A DNA stretch of 21,400 nt from an uncultured Oscillibacter sp. (GCA_951800675.1 CATOKC010000050.1:1-21400), one strand, 5' to 3'. Shown: positions 1-7,502, numbered from the stretch's first letter. Notes: generated from the sequence alone by a model not told the origin. A program made the numbers and translations.

Positions 1-1044
1 CGTACCGGGGAGATCGCCCCGGTTGCTCTGTTTGATCCTGTGGAGATCGACGGCTGCACCGTGTCAAGGGCCAGCCTGCACAATCTGTCCTTTATCAAGG
101 AACTGGAACTGCATCCGGGCTGCCGTATCCTCGTTTCCAAGCGCAACATGATAATTCCACACATTGAGGAAAATCTTGACCGTGGCCGTTATGCTCCCAG
201 CTTGATTCCGAAACGGTGTCCCTGCTGTGGGAAGCCTACGAGAATTTATGCCCGTTCCGGCGGTAAGGGTGGACAAGTGGCAACGCTCCACTGTGATAAT
301 CCCGACTGTGGCAATCAGACACTTCGCAAGTTCGTCCACTTCGTTGGGAAGAAGGCTATGGATATTTCCGGCATCTCGGAAGCAATACTGGACAGGTTTA
401 TTTCTGCGGGATTCCTGACCACATATCAAGACCTCTACCATTTGGACAGATACTGCAATCAAATCATACGCATGGATGGCTTCGGTGTCAAGTCCTATGA
501 AAAGTTGCAAAAGTCCATCAACGTCAGCAGAAAAACGACTTTTGCACGGTATCTGGTGGCTATGGACATCCCCATGATTGGAAGGACCGCAAGCAGAGCG
601 TTGGACAACTACTTTGGCGGTAATTTGGATGCGCTTGAGAAAGCAGCGATAAGCGGCTTTGACTTTACCACATTGCCGGACTTCGGCGCAACTCTGAGCG
701 GAAACATTCACGATTGGTTTCAAATTCCAGAAAATCTTGAACTGTGGAGGACCCTTCGAGAAGAATTTGAATTTGAAAAAAGAAAGGAAGTTTCTATTAT
801 GGAAAACAAAAAGAATCCCTTTGGCGGCTGCACCATCGTCGCTACGGGCAAGCTGGAACACTTCACCCGTGACAGCATCAACAGCAAGATCATCAGCCTC
901 GGTGCCACCGCTGGTAGCTCCGTGACTCGCAAGACCAGCTACCTCATCTGTGGGGAGAAGCCCGGGAGCAAGCTCACCAAGGCTCGGAAATTGGGTATCC
1001 CCGTTCTGACCGAGCAGGAGTTTCTTTCTATGATCTCCGCATAA
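1..1044 (+). CDS. ligA: NAD-dependent DNA ligase, C-terminal part (5' end outside window)
   Basis: The reading frame is open from base 1, so the gene begins upstream; a GTG at 40 is internal. The first codons read RTGEIAPVA followed by VTVSRASLHN, the OB-fold signature of bacterial LigA. A four-Cys zinc finger follows (Cys codons at 217, 226, 292, 307), then helix-hairpin-helix repeats (about 340-730) and a C-terminal BRCT domain (about 810-1044). The adenylation domain with the catalytic Lys is outside the window. LigA seals nicks using NAD+. The divergent sequence and its place beside DUF262 and orphan genes suggest an accessory copy on a mobile element rather than the housekeeping ligase; that is inference. 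An in-frame ATG at 799 preceded by AAAGGAAG could give a separate 81-residue BRCT protein. Confidence 0.93.
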   Translation, partial: RTGEIAPVALFDPVEIDGCTVSRASLHNLSFIKELELHPGCRILVSKRNMIIPHIEENLDRGRYAPSLIPKRCPCCGKPTRIYARSGGKGGQVATLHCDNPDCGNQTLRKFVHFVGKKAMDISGISEAILDRFISAGFLTTYQDLYHLDRYCNQIIRMDGFGVKSYEKLQKSINVSRKTTFARYLVAMDIPMIGRTASRALDNYFGGNLDALEKAAISGFDFTTLPDFGATLSGNIHDWFQIPENLELWRTLREEFEFEKRKEVSIMENKKNPFGGCTIVATGKLEHFTRDSINSKIISLGATAGSSVTRKTSYLICGEKPGSKLTKARKLGIPVLTEQEFLSMISA

Positions 1045-1065
1045 GTGGAGGAATCGAATGCTGAC

Positions 1066-1284
1066 ATGATCATGGACGTTCTTTATGAAATCAACTTTCC
1101 TGATGGTCGTTGCTGGACAACCACGGCACTTTATTCTCAGGCGGTGGACGCTGCCAAAGCGAAGGCAAAGAAAGACAGCGTACCGATGGAAGTTGTAAAA
1201 CACAATTTGAGGACGGGAAAGGTCCGTAGGAACACATATTTCCCGGATGGCACAGTTGAAAAGCATTGGAAGGGGCGAGGATAG
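1066..1284 (+). CDS. Small hypothetical protein (72 aa)
   Basis: Small soluble protein of unknown function, immediately after ligA. I chose ATG 1066 because GGAGG at 1047-1051 precedes it by 14 nt, a somewhat long gap; a GTG at 1045, directly abutting the ligA stop codon, is the alternative and would add seven residues, but it has no ribosome site of its own. The sequence has a short N-terminal strand pattern (MDVLYEINFPDG), a Lys/Ala-rich middle that looks helical and a basic C-terminus; no transmembrane segment, Cys pair or HTH is obvious. It ends 1 nt before the start codon of the DUF262 gene, so the two are probably translated from one message. No family is recognised. Confidence 0.65.
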   Translation: MIMDVLYEINFPDGRCWTTTALYSQAVDAAKAKAKKDSVPMEVVKHNLRTGKVRRNTYFPDGTVEKHWKGRG

Positions 1285-1285
1285 T

Positions 1286-2341
1286 ATGCAGCGATTCAAT
1301 ATCAACTGGACGGCAAAGGCCCTGGCAAATCAAATGGAGAAGGGCAAGGTCAACTATGACAACGCCGTGCAGCGCAATCTTGTGTGGGACGTTGAGAAAA
1401 AATCTCTGCTGATCCACAGTATGATCTACGGCTATGCGATCCCCGCCATGTACTTTACCCGTGACGAGGACGGCGTGTATGACAGTCTGGACGGAAAGCA
1501 GCGGTCAAATGCCATCAGTGAATATCTCCATGATGAGTTCGCATTGTCTACCGACACTCCTGTTGTCGTAGATGACAACGGATGTGCGGAGGATGTCAGC
1601 GGATTGTATTTCTCACAGCTGCCCGAATGGGCGCGGGACCGGATCAAAGACTACAACCTCACGATTTACTATTATGAGGGCATGACAGAAACCGAGATCA
1701 GGGAGTTCTTCCGCAGGCTGAACAACGGCAAGCCTTTGAGCGCCATTGAGCTGACCCGTGCCAACGTCCCCGGCCTGACGATCTTCCAGCAGCTTGCCAA
1801 ACACAAGGCGATTCAGTTCGTGGTTTCGGAGGCTGGCAAAAAGCGGTTCACCGATGAAATGATCGCTATGCAGCTTTACCAGCTTATCACTGAGGAATCT
1901 CCCGATTTCTCCACCAAGCCCTTCCGGGAATGGGCCAGCAGGGTCGAGGTAGACAGCGAAGTGCTGGACACGATCAATTCCGGTCTGGATGTCTTTATGG
2001 TGTTTGCCAGGAGCCTGATGGATGTCAACAACAGGGTCCTCCGCACCGTCAAGAGCAGGACGCACTTCATCAGCTGCGCCTATTACTGCTGTCTGGCAGT
2101 TGAAAATGATGTGAGCCAGGACGAGATCAACCGCACTCTGACCGAGTTCTTCAGCGGGCATCCCTCCATATCGCCGGAGTACAATCACACGGTATCTGCT
2201 GGCAGCGCAAAGCCTGCTTCAGTACAGACACGGCGGGACGTTATGAGGTCTTTGCTCCCGGTAACCGATGAAGTGGAGGAAGATGATCTGGATGAAACGG
2301 ACGATTCAGAACAATTTGAGGACGAGGAGTATGCAATGTAA
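1286..2341 (+). CDS. DUF262 domain protein (ParB/GmrS-like N-terminal domain), no HNH nuclease
   Basis: A 351-residue protein. The N-terminal half shows the DUF262 pattern: VQRNLVWD, then LIHSMIYGYAIP, then LDGKQR, which matches the usual DGQQR box, and later FFRRLNNGKPLSAIELTRA. DUF262 is a ParB-fold, nucleotide-handling domain found in the GmrSD type IV restriction enzymes and many phage-defence or mobile-element proteins. The usual C-terminal DUF1524 HNH nuclease is not seen; instead the protein ends in a highly acidic tail. Start: ATG 1286, with purine-rich GGGGCGAGG upstream, 1 nt after the preceding stop; an upstream in-frame ATG at 1247 lies inside that gene and is less likely. Role in DNA binding or defence is inferred from the family only. 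Confidence 0.8.
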   Translation: MQRFNINWTAKALANQMEKGKVNYDNAVQRNLVWDVEKKSLLIHSMIYGYAIPAMYFTRDEDGVYDSLDGKQRSNAISEYLHDEFALSTDTPVVVDDNGCAEDVSGLYFSQLPEWARDRIKDYNLTIYYYEGMTETEIREFFRRLNNGKPLSAIELTRANVPGLTIFQQLAKHKAIQFVVSEAGKKRFTDEMIAMQLYQLITEESPDFSTKPFREWASRVEVDSEVLDTINSGLDVFMVFARSLMDVNNRVLRTVKSRTHFISCAYYCCLAVENDVSQDEINRTLTEFFSGHPSISPEYNHTVSAGSAKPASVQTRRDVMRSLLPVTDEVEEDDLDETDDSEQFEDEEYAM

Positions 2342-2354
2342 GGAGGTTGACACC

Positions 2355-3011
2355 ATGAGCCATGAATGGGGAAACTACCCGGAGGACTTCACCCCAAAGA
2401 TGTACTGGGGGGCTAGGGCCATCCTTGAGCGGGAGAGCGACCAACCCGGAAAGGCATTGTATCTTCTGCCAGATCGCCAGAGCTTTGAGCAGCTGGATGG
2501 GAGCCAGAGGGAACAGGAGGCGTTCTTCAGTTGGATCAACACAGAGGTCCTGCCCGAGTTGAGGCGACTTGCCAGGGAAAACCACTTCTACGAGTGGGAT
2601 AATCTGGTGACGATCCAGTCCGAGGACGGAGCCTTTATGTGTCAGACAACGCCGAAGGGCAGCGGTGGGGAATATCTCTACATCGGTTGCTGGGAGATCG
2701 AGCAGGAGTCCACGATAACAAAGACTCCGCTGAAGTCACAGCTTCAACAGGGCCATACGCTCAATGACATCTTAGCATTTGTCCTCGGTCAGGATTGTGA
2801 GATATTCAAGGCTGATAAGTTCTATCCTGGGGATGTGGTTATCTATGTTCCTGATGTGGCCTTGAATCATATCCCTCTGAGCTGCCAGATTACAGACCCG
2901 GAGAAATTGGATGAGGTGTTGAGCCAGTGCCACACAGGTCAGGACTTCATCGACGAGTGCGGCGGTGATGCAGAGAAAGCCGAGCGCCTGTTTTTCTACT
3001 GTGACTGGTAG
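2355..3011 (+). CDS. Hypothetical protein (218 aa)
   Basis: Soluble, acidic protein of unknown function. Start ATG 2355 is set by a strong AAGGAGG (2341-2347 region) that overlaps the stop of the DUF262 gene; an upstream in-frame ATG at 2268 would sit inside that gene. Visible features are a Trp/Tyr-rich N-terminus (SHEWGNYPEDF, then MYWGARAIL), a central helical stretch with SWINTEVLPELRRLAREN, and a C-terminus with several Cys. No transmembrane helix, signal peptide or nucleotide-binding motif is evident. It is read in the same direction as DUF262 with a 13 nt gap, so it very likely shares the operon. I do not recognise a family. Confidence 0.8.
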   Translation: MSHEWGNYPEDFTPKMYWGARAILERESDQPGKALYLLPDRQSFEQLDGSQREQEAFFSWINTEVLPELRRLARENHFYEWDNLVTIQSEDGAFMCQTTPKGSGGEYLYIGCWEIEQESTITKTPLKSQLQQGHTLNDILAFVLGQDCEIFKADKFYPGDVVIYVPDVALNHIPLSCQITDPEKLDEVLSQCHTGQDFIDECGGDAEKAERLFFYCDW

Positions 3012-3062
3012 CACCCTTCTTCTGCAATAGACGAGTTAGCCGATGATGAGGAGGATTCATAA

Positions 3063-3365
3063 ATGAAGTATACTCTGATTGAGGAAAAAGGGCAGTATGC
3101 TCTTATCCTGCGAGGGGAGAGCATGACCCAGTATGCTGTTGTGAGCGGCTTGGACAAGAAAGCCGGAAGCTGGGACTGGACATGCTGCTACTACGACTTC
3201 GGTGAGTTCTCTGGGCTGACGAGGGCTGAGGCTCTTTTCAAAGCGTTGGACTACTACCTGATGCGGACAAACGAGAAGCATATTTCCTGGGCCAGAATGA
3301 GCGAGATTGCCACGGGCCTGAAGGAGGGACTGATCGAAGACGGGGAGGACGAAGCCTACCGCTAG
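3063..3365 (+). CDS. Hypothetical protein (100 aa)
   Basis: Small soluble protein; a good GAGGAGG lies about 8 nt before ATG 3063. The sequence alternates strands and helices (YTLIEEKGQYALILRG, then WDWTCCYYDFGEFSGL, then an acidic helix-rich end). The pattern resembles small mobile-element helper proteins, but I recognise no family and assign no function. It follows the 218-residue gene after a 51 nt gap and its TAG stop directly abuts the ATG of a 49-codon reading frame, suggesting translational coupling. Confidence 0.72.
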   Translation: MKYTLIEEKGQYALILRGESMTQYAVVSGLDKKAGSWDWTCCYYDFGEFSGLTRAEALFKALDYYLMRTNEKHISWARMSEIATGLKEGLIEDGEDEAYR

Positions 3366-3515
3366 ATGGCTGATGTAATCGAATTGTCGGACACTGAAGT
3401 GGAATACTTTGGGCTGGATATGGAGCAGTACAGAGATACCACAGGTGAAGATGCCGATACACTAAGGCTCCGTCCTGCACAGACGGCGTTCAACAGTTGT
3501 GAATACAGGTTCTAA
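3366..3515 (+). CDS. Very small hypothetical protein (49 aa)
   Basis: A 49-codon reading frame starts at an ATG directly after the TAG of the previous gene (no gap) and ends with TAA at 3513-3515. The peptide is acidic in its first two thirds (LSDTEVEYFGLDMEQY) and ends NSCEYRF. A GGGGAGG lies about 17 nt upstream of the ATG, too far for a standard site, so re-initiation after the upstream gene is the likely mode. The codon choice looks like its neighbours. It is followed by two inverted repeats that would end the transcript. No function is proposed; it could be a chance frame. Confidence 0.5.
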   Translation: MADVIELSDTEVEYFGLDMEQYRDTTGEDADTLRLRPAQTAFNSCEYRF

Positions 3516-3526
3516 GACCTACAGTA

Positions 3527-3561
3527 CAACTTGCGAGACGGAGGATTAGTGTCGCAAGTTG
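3527..3561. repeat. 10-bp perfect inverted repeat after the DUF262 gene set
   Basis: CAACTTGCGA (3527-3536) is repeated inverted as TCGCAAGTTG (3552-3561) around a 15 nt loop that contains GGAGG. It lies 12 nt after the last rightward small gene and just before a second hairpin. It may be a terminator stem without T tract, an RNA processing stem or a protein-binding site; the sequence alone does not decide. Confidence 0.6.
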
Positions 3562-3570
3562 CAGAGATAT

Positions 3571-3606
3571 GGGCATTTTACGGGGTTACATCCCTGTAGA
3601 ATGCCC
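3571..3606. terminator. Hairpin between convergent genes, likely bidirectional terminator
   Basis: Fifteen paired positions (3571-3585 with 3592-3606, including two G-T pairs) surround a 6 nt loop TTACAT; GGGCATT pairs with AATGCCC. Rightward, the stem is followed by TTTCT, a weak T run. The stop codon of the leftward 633-residue gene lies in the loop, so the right arm encodes its last residues. It would stop the rightward DUF262 operon and possibly the opposing transcript. Confidence 0.55.
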
Positions 3607-5487
3607 TTTCTGACGAAAGCTTGTAAATAAGCCGTTCTCGATGTGATAAGCATCTACACACATTTTCTGCAATTTTGACCGGGCATCACTGATAAGGCAC
3701 AGCTGTAGCTCCGTTTCTAAAACTAACCGCTGCAATTCATTCTCATTACAAGCAGGAATGTTCACAAACACAGACAGATCAACAGGAATGTCATGTTCCA
3801 GTACATTTTCAAGCCATTCTTTTCTCTCAAAATAGTATTCTTTCGGCTTGTTCCAGAACTTTTTATACATCTTCAGAATTTCAGGATGATGTTTTTTCAA
3901 ATCTCCAGCCCGTAATCGAATATCTTCCTGGTTCTGTTCCCAAAAATCATGATACCCACCAAGATGCAACGGCGAAACGCTATTATATGATAAGTATTTC
4001 AAATGAAGCGGCATACATTCTTCTATGTAATCTGCACAACACAACTGAAAACCAATGACCGGGAATTGCTCATATTCTATGCCTAATTGCTGTTTCCAAA
4101 ATTGAGCTTCTTCAACACTTAGGATTGTCACCCCCTGCAAAGCCAAATACTGCTTCCAATTTTCCATGCGATCTTTCTTGCTTATAGACAGTATATCGCA
4201 CAACCGATTCAGCAGGACCAACTGGAAATGACGTTGTTTGCGTTTGTTATATCGAAGATCAAAGATTGGAAATGGCTGAATGGGACAATCAGCGCCAATC
4301 GCAAGATTACGATTACAACATATCGTCATGTAGATCAAGAACACAGGTTGAAGTTTACTTGGGATAGATCTTTGGTTCATTGCCCACACGATCCTTCGTT
4401 GTAAAGTGCCATTATTATCATCTTTCAAAAGAGAACTGCATTGTATAAAAAAATCATGAATAGCAGCGATTATTTCCGCTATATGCTCTATATGTGCGTC
4501 ACGTTCCTCTCTCGTCGTACTGAGTGAAAAGGGCCTGCATTCTAAAAAAGCCCTAATTGGCTTAAGGGATTTTTCCTGTTCACAGGCCTTACTTTGCAGA
4601 TTCTCAAATCTTCGCAGGCGAGCCTTATAGTATACAAACAGCTGAGCCGTTTCTTGATCCACAGAAGCAGGGAGACGGTCTGGACGGAACTCATCATTTG
4701 AAAGCATAGCAACCTTATTTGCATATCTTGGCAATGCCAGTAAAAAAAAGTTCTCTGAAAAGTTAGGCGTTATTTGATCTGCATATTCAGGAAATACCTC
4801 TTTTAATTGTACCAGATTTTTATCTATATCAGATTCATCATAAGGGAGGTGTTTCCTAATCCAATCTTGTATATTTTGATGCTTCTTTACAGCTGATTTT
4901 GAAATTTTGTCAAGCATTGTCTTATATAAAGGCATGTCCTTTTCTTGAAATTGCTTGCTGATATTATCTGCATGCATATTGCAATAATCTCTGCGTTTCT
5001 TTGTATCATAAAAAAGTGGGTTCCATGCAGAAATGGCCTCGTTGTTGATCCTGCTATGACGAAAATGCTCGTCAGCATCTGTAAAGAGAACGCATGGATC
5101 AGATAAAAGAATATTGACGATTGATTGGTACTTAGAGGCGGGAAACTCACTGTAAAACCATTTGCTGTTTTGAAGAATGAATAGTGGCTTCAGGTACAGG
5201 ATATTCTGTGCCTCACTGTCCGTGCGCACCGTGTACCCACACAGCCTTAATAGCTGTTTTCGTTCATTATTGAGTAAATCACGAAATCCCTTCAGTATTT
5301 CTTCTATCGCTTCATCAGATGCTTCCTTTTGAAAAAGCAGATTCAGCTTTTCCGTATCTTCCCTCGAAATTCTGCCTTGAAATATTTCTGCTAACTGTTC
5401 AACAGACATTTGAGGCGTTGAATCATCAAAACCAACTCCATTGGGAATTAATTGCAAAGAATCAGATCGGTCATCTTTGTATGCCAT
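3586..5487 (-). CDS. Orphan 633-residue protein of unknown function
   Basis: Large soluble protein on the strand opposite to all other element genes. Start: AAGGAGG lies 4 nt upstream of the ATG at 5487, a clear ribosome site. The gene is visibly AT-rich compared with its neighbours and rich in Ile, Lys, Phe, Gln and Cys codons, which suggests separate acquisition. No transmembrane helix, Walker motif, HExH, PD-(D/E)xK or HTH could be picked out by eye. The N-terminal 90 residues are helical and charged; the middle and C-terminal parts contain many scattered Cys (for example ICCNRN, QLCCADYIEEC). Standing alone as a single gene between operons is typical of mobile-element cargo such as defence genes, but that is inference from position only. 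Confidence 0.85.
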   Translation of the reverse strand: MAYKDDRSDSLQLIPNGVGFDDSTPQMSVEQLAEIFQGRISREDTEKLNLLFQKEASDEAIEEILKGFRDLLNNERKQLLRLCGYTVRTDSEAQNILYLKPLFILQNSKWFYSEFPASKYQSIVNILLSDPCVLFTDADEHFRHSRINNEAISAWNPLFYDTKKRRDYCNMHADNISKQFQEKDMPLYKTMLDKISKSAVKKHQNIQDWIRKHLPYDESDIDKNLVQLKEVFPEYADQITPNFSENFFLLALPRYANKVAMLSNDEFRPDRLPASVDQETAQLFVYYKARLRRFENLQSKACEQEKSLKPIRAFLECRPFSLSTTREERDAHIEHIAEIIAAIHDFFIQCSSLLKDDNNGTLQRRIVWAMNQRSIPSKLQPVFLIYMTICCNRNLAIGADCPIQPFPIFDLRYNKRKQRHFQLVLLNRLCDILSISKKDRMENWKQYLALQGVTILSVEEAQFWKQQLGIEYEQFPVIGFQLCCADYIEECMPLHLKYLSYNSVSPLHLGGYHDFWEQNQEDIRLRAGDLKKHHPEILKMYKKFWNKPKEYYFERKEWLENVLEHDIPVDLSVFVNIPACNENELQRLVLETELQLCLISDARSKLQKMCVDAYHIENGLFTSFRQKGHSTGM

Positions 5488-5535
5488 AAGCCCTCCTTAG
5501 ATTTTGGTAGGGTTGCAAATTATCGGAAAAAGCGG

Positions 5536-5552
5536 AGGATAAACTGTATCCT
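5536..5552. promoter_or_regulatory. Operator-like palindrome AGGATA-N5-TATCCT
   Basis: A perfect 6-bp inverted repeat with a 5 nt centre lies immediately upstream of the -35 box at 5554, in the gap between divergently read genes. Its position fits a repressor or activator site for the element promoter. Which protein would bind is unknown. Confidence 0.4.
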
Positions 5553-5553
5553 T

Positions 5554-5582
5554 TAGACAGGCAGGAATCGGCCTGCTATACT
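5554..5582 (+). promoter_or_regulatory. Sigma-A-type promoter for the ATPase-xis-int genes
   Basis: TAGACA (5554-5559), a 17 nt spacer and TATACT (5577-5582) with an extended TGC just before it. The spacer itself contains a GCAGG/CCTGC inverted repeat (5561-5565, 5572-5576), which could be a second operator. Transcription would start near 5589 and give a leader of about 95 nt. Confidence 0.6.
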
Positions 5583-5623
5583 GAGCTCACATCGGGAACA
5601 AAAGCTCCGTGGAAAAATACCGA

Positions 5624-5652
5624 TGCTTTCTGGGGGATTCCCCCAGAAAGCA
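5624..5652. repeat. Near-perfect 29-bp palindrome in the leader of the ATPase operon
   Basis: TGCTTTCTGGGGGA (5624-5637) is followed after 1 nt by its exact reverse complement (5639-5652). As RNA it would form a very stable stem 16 nt before the ribosome site AAGGAGG at 5669. No T run follows, so it is not a standard terminator; it may protect or attenuate the message, or be a protein-binding site. Confidence 0.7.
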
Positions 5653-5683
5653 CCCTTGCAAATTTCATAAGGAGGATTCAACC

Positions 5684-5902
5684 ATGAAAAAGCATCCCAT
5701 TTCCCGAAAGCCTAAACATCCTATAAAATGGAGGGAACCGGACAAGATGAAGCGAAAAAACAAGCACGATGAGAGTGAGAAGTTAAAGCCGTTATATCAA
5801 AAACCTACACCCGTAACTCTCTCGCCGCATGATCCGCCATCACCGCCTGAGAGGGGCGAAGATGGATTCTTGATTCTAAGGCGGAAGGAGGGGGCGAAGT
5901 GA
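5684..5902 (+). CDS. Small basic, proline-rich hypothetical protein (72 aa)
   Basis: ATG 5684 is chosen for the strong AAGGAGG 8 nt upstream; an upstream in-frame GTG at 5609 would read through the leader palindrome and is unlikely. The first half is dominated by Lys/Arg/His (MKKHPISRKPKHPIKW, KMKRKNKHDESEK), the second half by Pro (PPSPPERGEDG). It is probably disordered and may bind nucleic acid; no family is recognised. Its TGA overlaps the ATG of the P-loop ATPase gene by one base, so it is the lead gene of that operon and probably translationally coupled to it. Confidence 0.7.
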   Translation: MKKHPISRKPKHPIKWREPDKMKRKNKHDESEKLKPLYQKPTPVTLSPHDPPSPPERGEDGFLILRRKEGAK

Positions 5903-7491
5903 TGATGGGCAATGCCACGATCAGGTTCGTTGGAGCCTACTTTCTGCCTGGGGCAGATATGAGTGCTGCTCCCGAAAGTATTTGGGTCGAAATCACCAGT
6001 AAGGCCAGCACCTGGAGGGGAGAGGTCCAGCTCCGGTTAAAGGATCTGAACATCAAAAACTTGAGGGGGATCTGCCCTTTTCTGGATATGGGCATGAGTG
6101 ACCGCGCCGCCAACCAGCGTTTGATGCAGCAACTGATGGAAGACCTGCAAGGCAATCGTATTCCTATTGGTTACTACTTCGATGAGATGGGGGCTGTGCA
6201 TCTCCCTGACGGAAGTCTCGGCTTTATCCGCGGAGATACTTTCTGCCCCGGTGATTTCGCCCGTCCATATCTGATAGATCAGGAAATAGGGGATATTGAG
6301 CTGTGCGGAGACAGCAGTTCCTCCGCACAGCACATCTTGATGATCCTGCGTATGCTTCCGCCGCAGGCGCTCTTGGTAATGGCCTATGTTATCTTGACAT
6401 CTGTGCGGTCGCTGGTTATTGGCTGCGGCGTTGGCCTTCAGGCAATCCTATACATCACGGGCAAGAACGGCATTGGCAAGTCTCAGCTTGCCAAACGGAT
6501 GGCAATTTTTTACCGCCGCAAAAAGACCGGGAAACCTGTGGGTATCGTGGAGGCGGACAGTACGAATGCAGCGACGGACTGTATGCTCCATCTCATGCGG
6601 GATATGCCCGTTGTAGTGGATGACTTATGTCTGTCTTCCGGGCGGGAGACGGAGCGGAAGCGACGTGAGCAGGGCGCAAGGCTTGTGCGGAAGGGCACAA
6701 GTGAAATGCCTACCATCAAGAAGTTGGGGAGCAAGACTGTCGAGCTGCGTTGCAACGCTGGAATTATCCTGACGGCAGAGTTTACGATGGAAACGGAGTC
6801 CGACCTCAATCGCTGCCTTATCGTTCCCATGACCGACTATTTGGATTTGCCCGGCGAGTTGACACCACAGTTGATTGGTGATGCTATCAGGCTCTTTTCG
6901 ACTTGGTTTGCCGCCAATAGCGAGACTGAATTGAATCGCCTCAAGCGGGAGTTGACTAACGGGGATTGGAGACAAGGCATGCCACATCGTATTCGGACAA
7001 GCTATACCTGTCTTCGCTGGGCCTTCCAAAGCCTAATAACAGCTCTAGACCCAGATAATCGATTGCCGGAGTGCAGTAATCCCCTGCTCAAGCAGATGGA
7101 TAAGGCGCTGAAAATCGCATGGGCTGCCCACATGCAGATGGGAAAGAGAATTCTGGAAACTGTACCGCGCGGCAACCTAGCAGCCGTTCTTTACGATGGA
7201 AAGAAAAATGATGCTTTCAATCTAGCCACCAACCCTAAGAAGCTGGCGAAGTACAGTGGTATCATCTGGCAAAAGGATCTCTGCCTAAAACCAGATGCGT
7301 TAGTCCAATATGTGCGTACTCAACCCGGCTTTCACAACTGGACCCGAAATCGCATTATTCAGGAACTAAAGGACATCGGCGCGCTGGTTCTCCAGGAGGA
7401 AAACGCCAGTACCGTTCACATCGATAAAGATCTTCCCAGGGTATACCGTATCCGGTTGGATGTCCTGAAAGATATGGCCGAATATTATTAA
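5902..7491 (+). CDS. P-loop ATPase, possible replication helicase of the element
   Basis: A 529-residue protein with a clear Walker A (TGKNGIGKSQ; Gly187 to Lys193) and a Walker B-like strand ending MPVVVDDL (Asp240, Asp241). A basic region follows Walker B (ETERKRREQGARLVRKG), then a sensor-like segment (CNAGIILTAEFT) and a C-terminal winged-helix-like part (about 430-525). This order resembles the DUF927 and SF3-like ATPases found in integrative elements, which act in element DNA replication or maintenance; the assignment to either is tentative. Start ATG 5902 overlaps the upstream stop and has GGAAGGAGGGG about 9 nt before it; GTG 5899 and ATG 5905 are alternatives. The excisionase-like gene starts 12 nt after its stop. 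Confidence 0.75.
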   Translation: MMGNATIRFVGAYFLPGADMSAAPESIWVEITSKASTWRGEVQLRLKDLNIKNLRGICPFLDMGMSDRAANQRLMQQLMEDLQGNRIPIGYYFDEMGAVHLPDGSLGFIRGDTFCPGDFARPYLIDQEIGDIELCGDSSSSAQHILMILRMLPPQALLVMAYVILTSVRSLVIGCGVGLQAILYITGKNGIGKSQLAKRMAIFYRRKKTGKPVGIVEADSTNAATDCMLHLMRDMPVVVDDLCLSSGRETERKRREQGARLVRKGTSEMPTIKKLGSKTVELRCNAGIILTAEFTMETESDLNRCLIVPMTDYLDLPGELTPQLIGDAIRLFSTWFAANSETELNRLKRELTNGDWRQGMPHRIRTSYTCLRWAFQSLITALDPDNRLPECSNPLLKQMDKALKIAWAAHMQMGKRILETVPRGNLAAVLYDGKKNDAFNLATNPKKLAKYSGIIWQKDLCLKPDALVQYVRTQPGFHNWTRNRIIQELKDIGALVLQEENASTVHIDKDLPRVYRIRLDVLKDMAEYY

Positions 7492-7502
7492 GGAGGTAAA
7501 CC

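Noticed and set aside
64..1305. Minus-strand frame of 413 codons over ligA
   Set aside because: The plus frame encodes LigA domains in the right order; the minus product has no pattern.
3571..3606. Hairpin considered as an integron attC-like site
   Set aside because: Conserved attC core ends and the usual bulges are absent and no integron integrase is near; a terminator is simpler.
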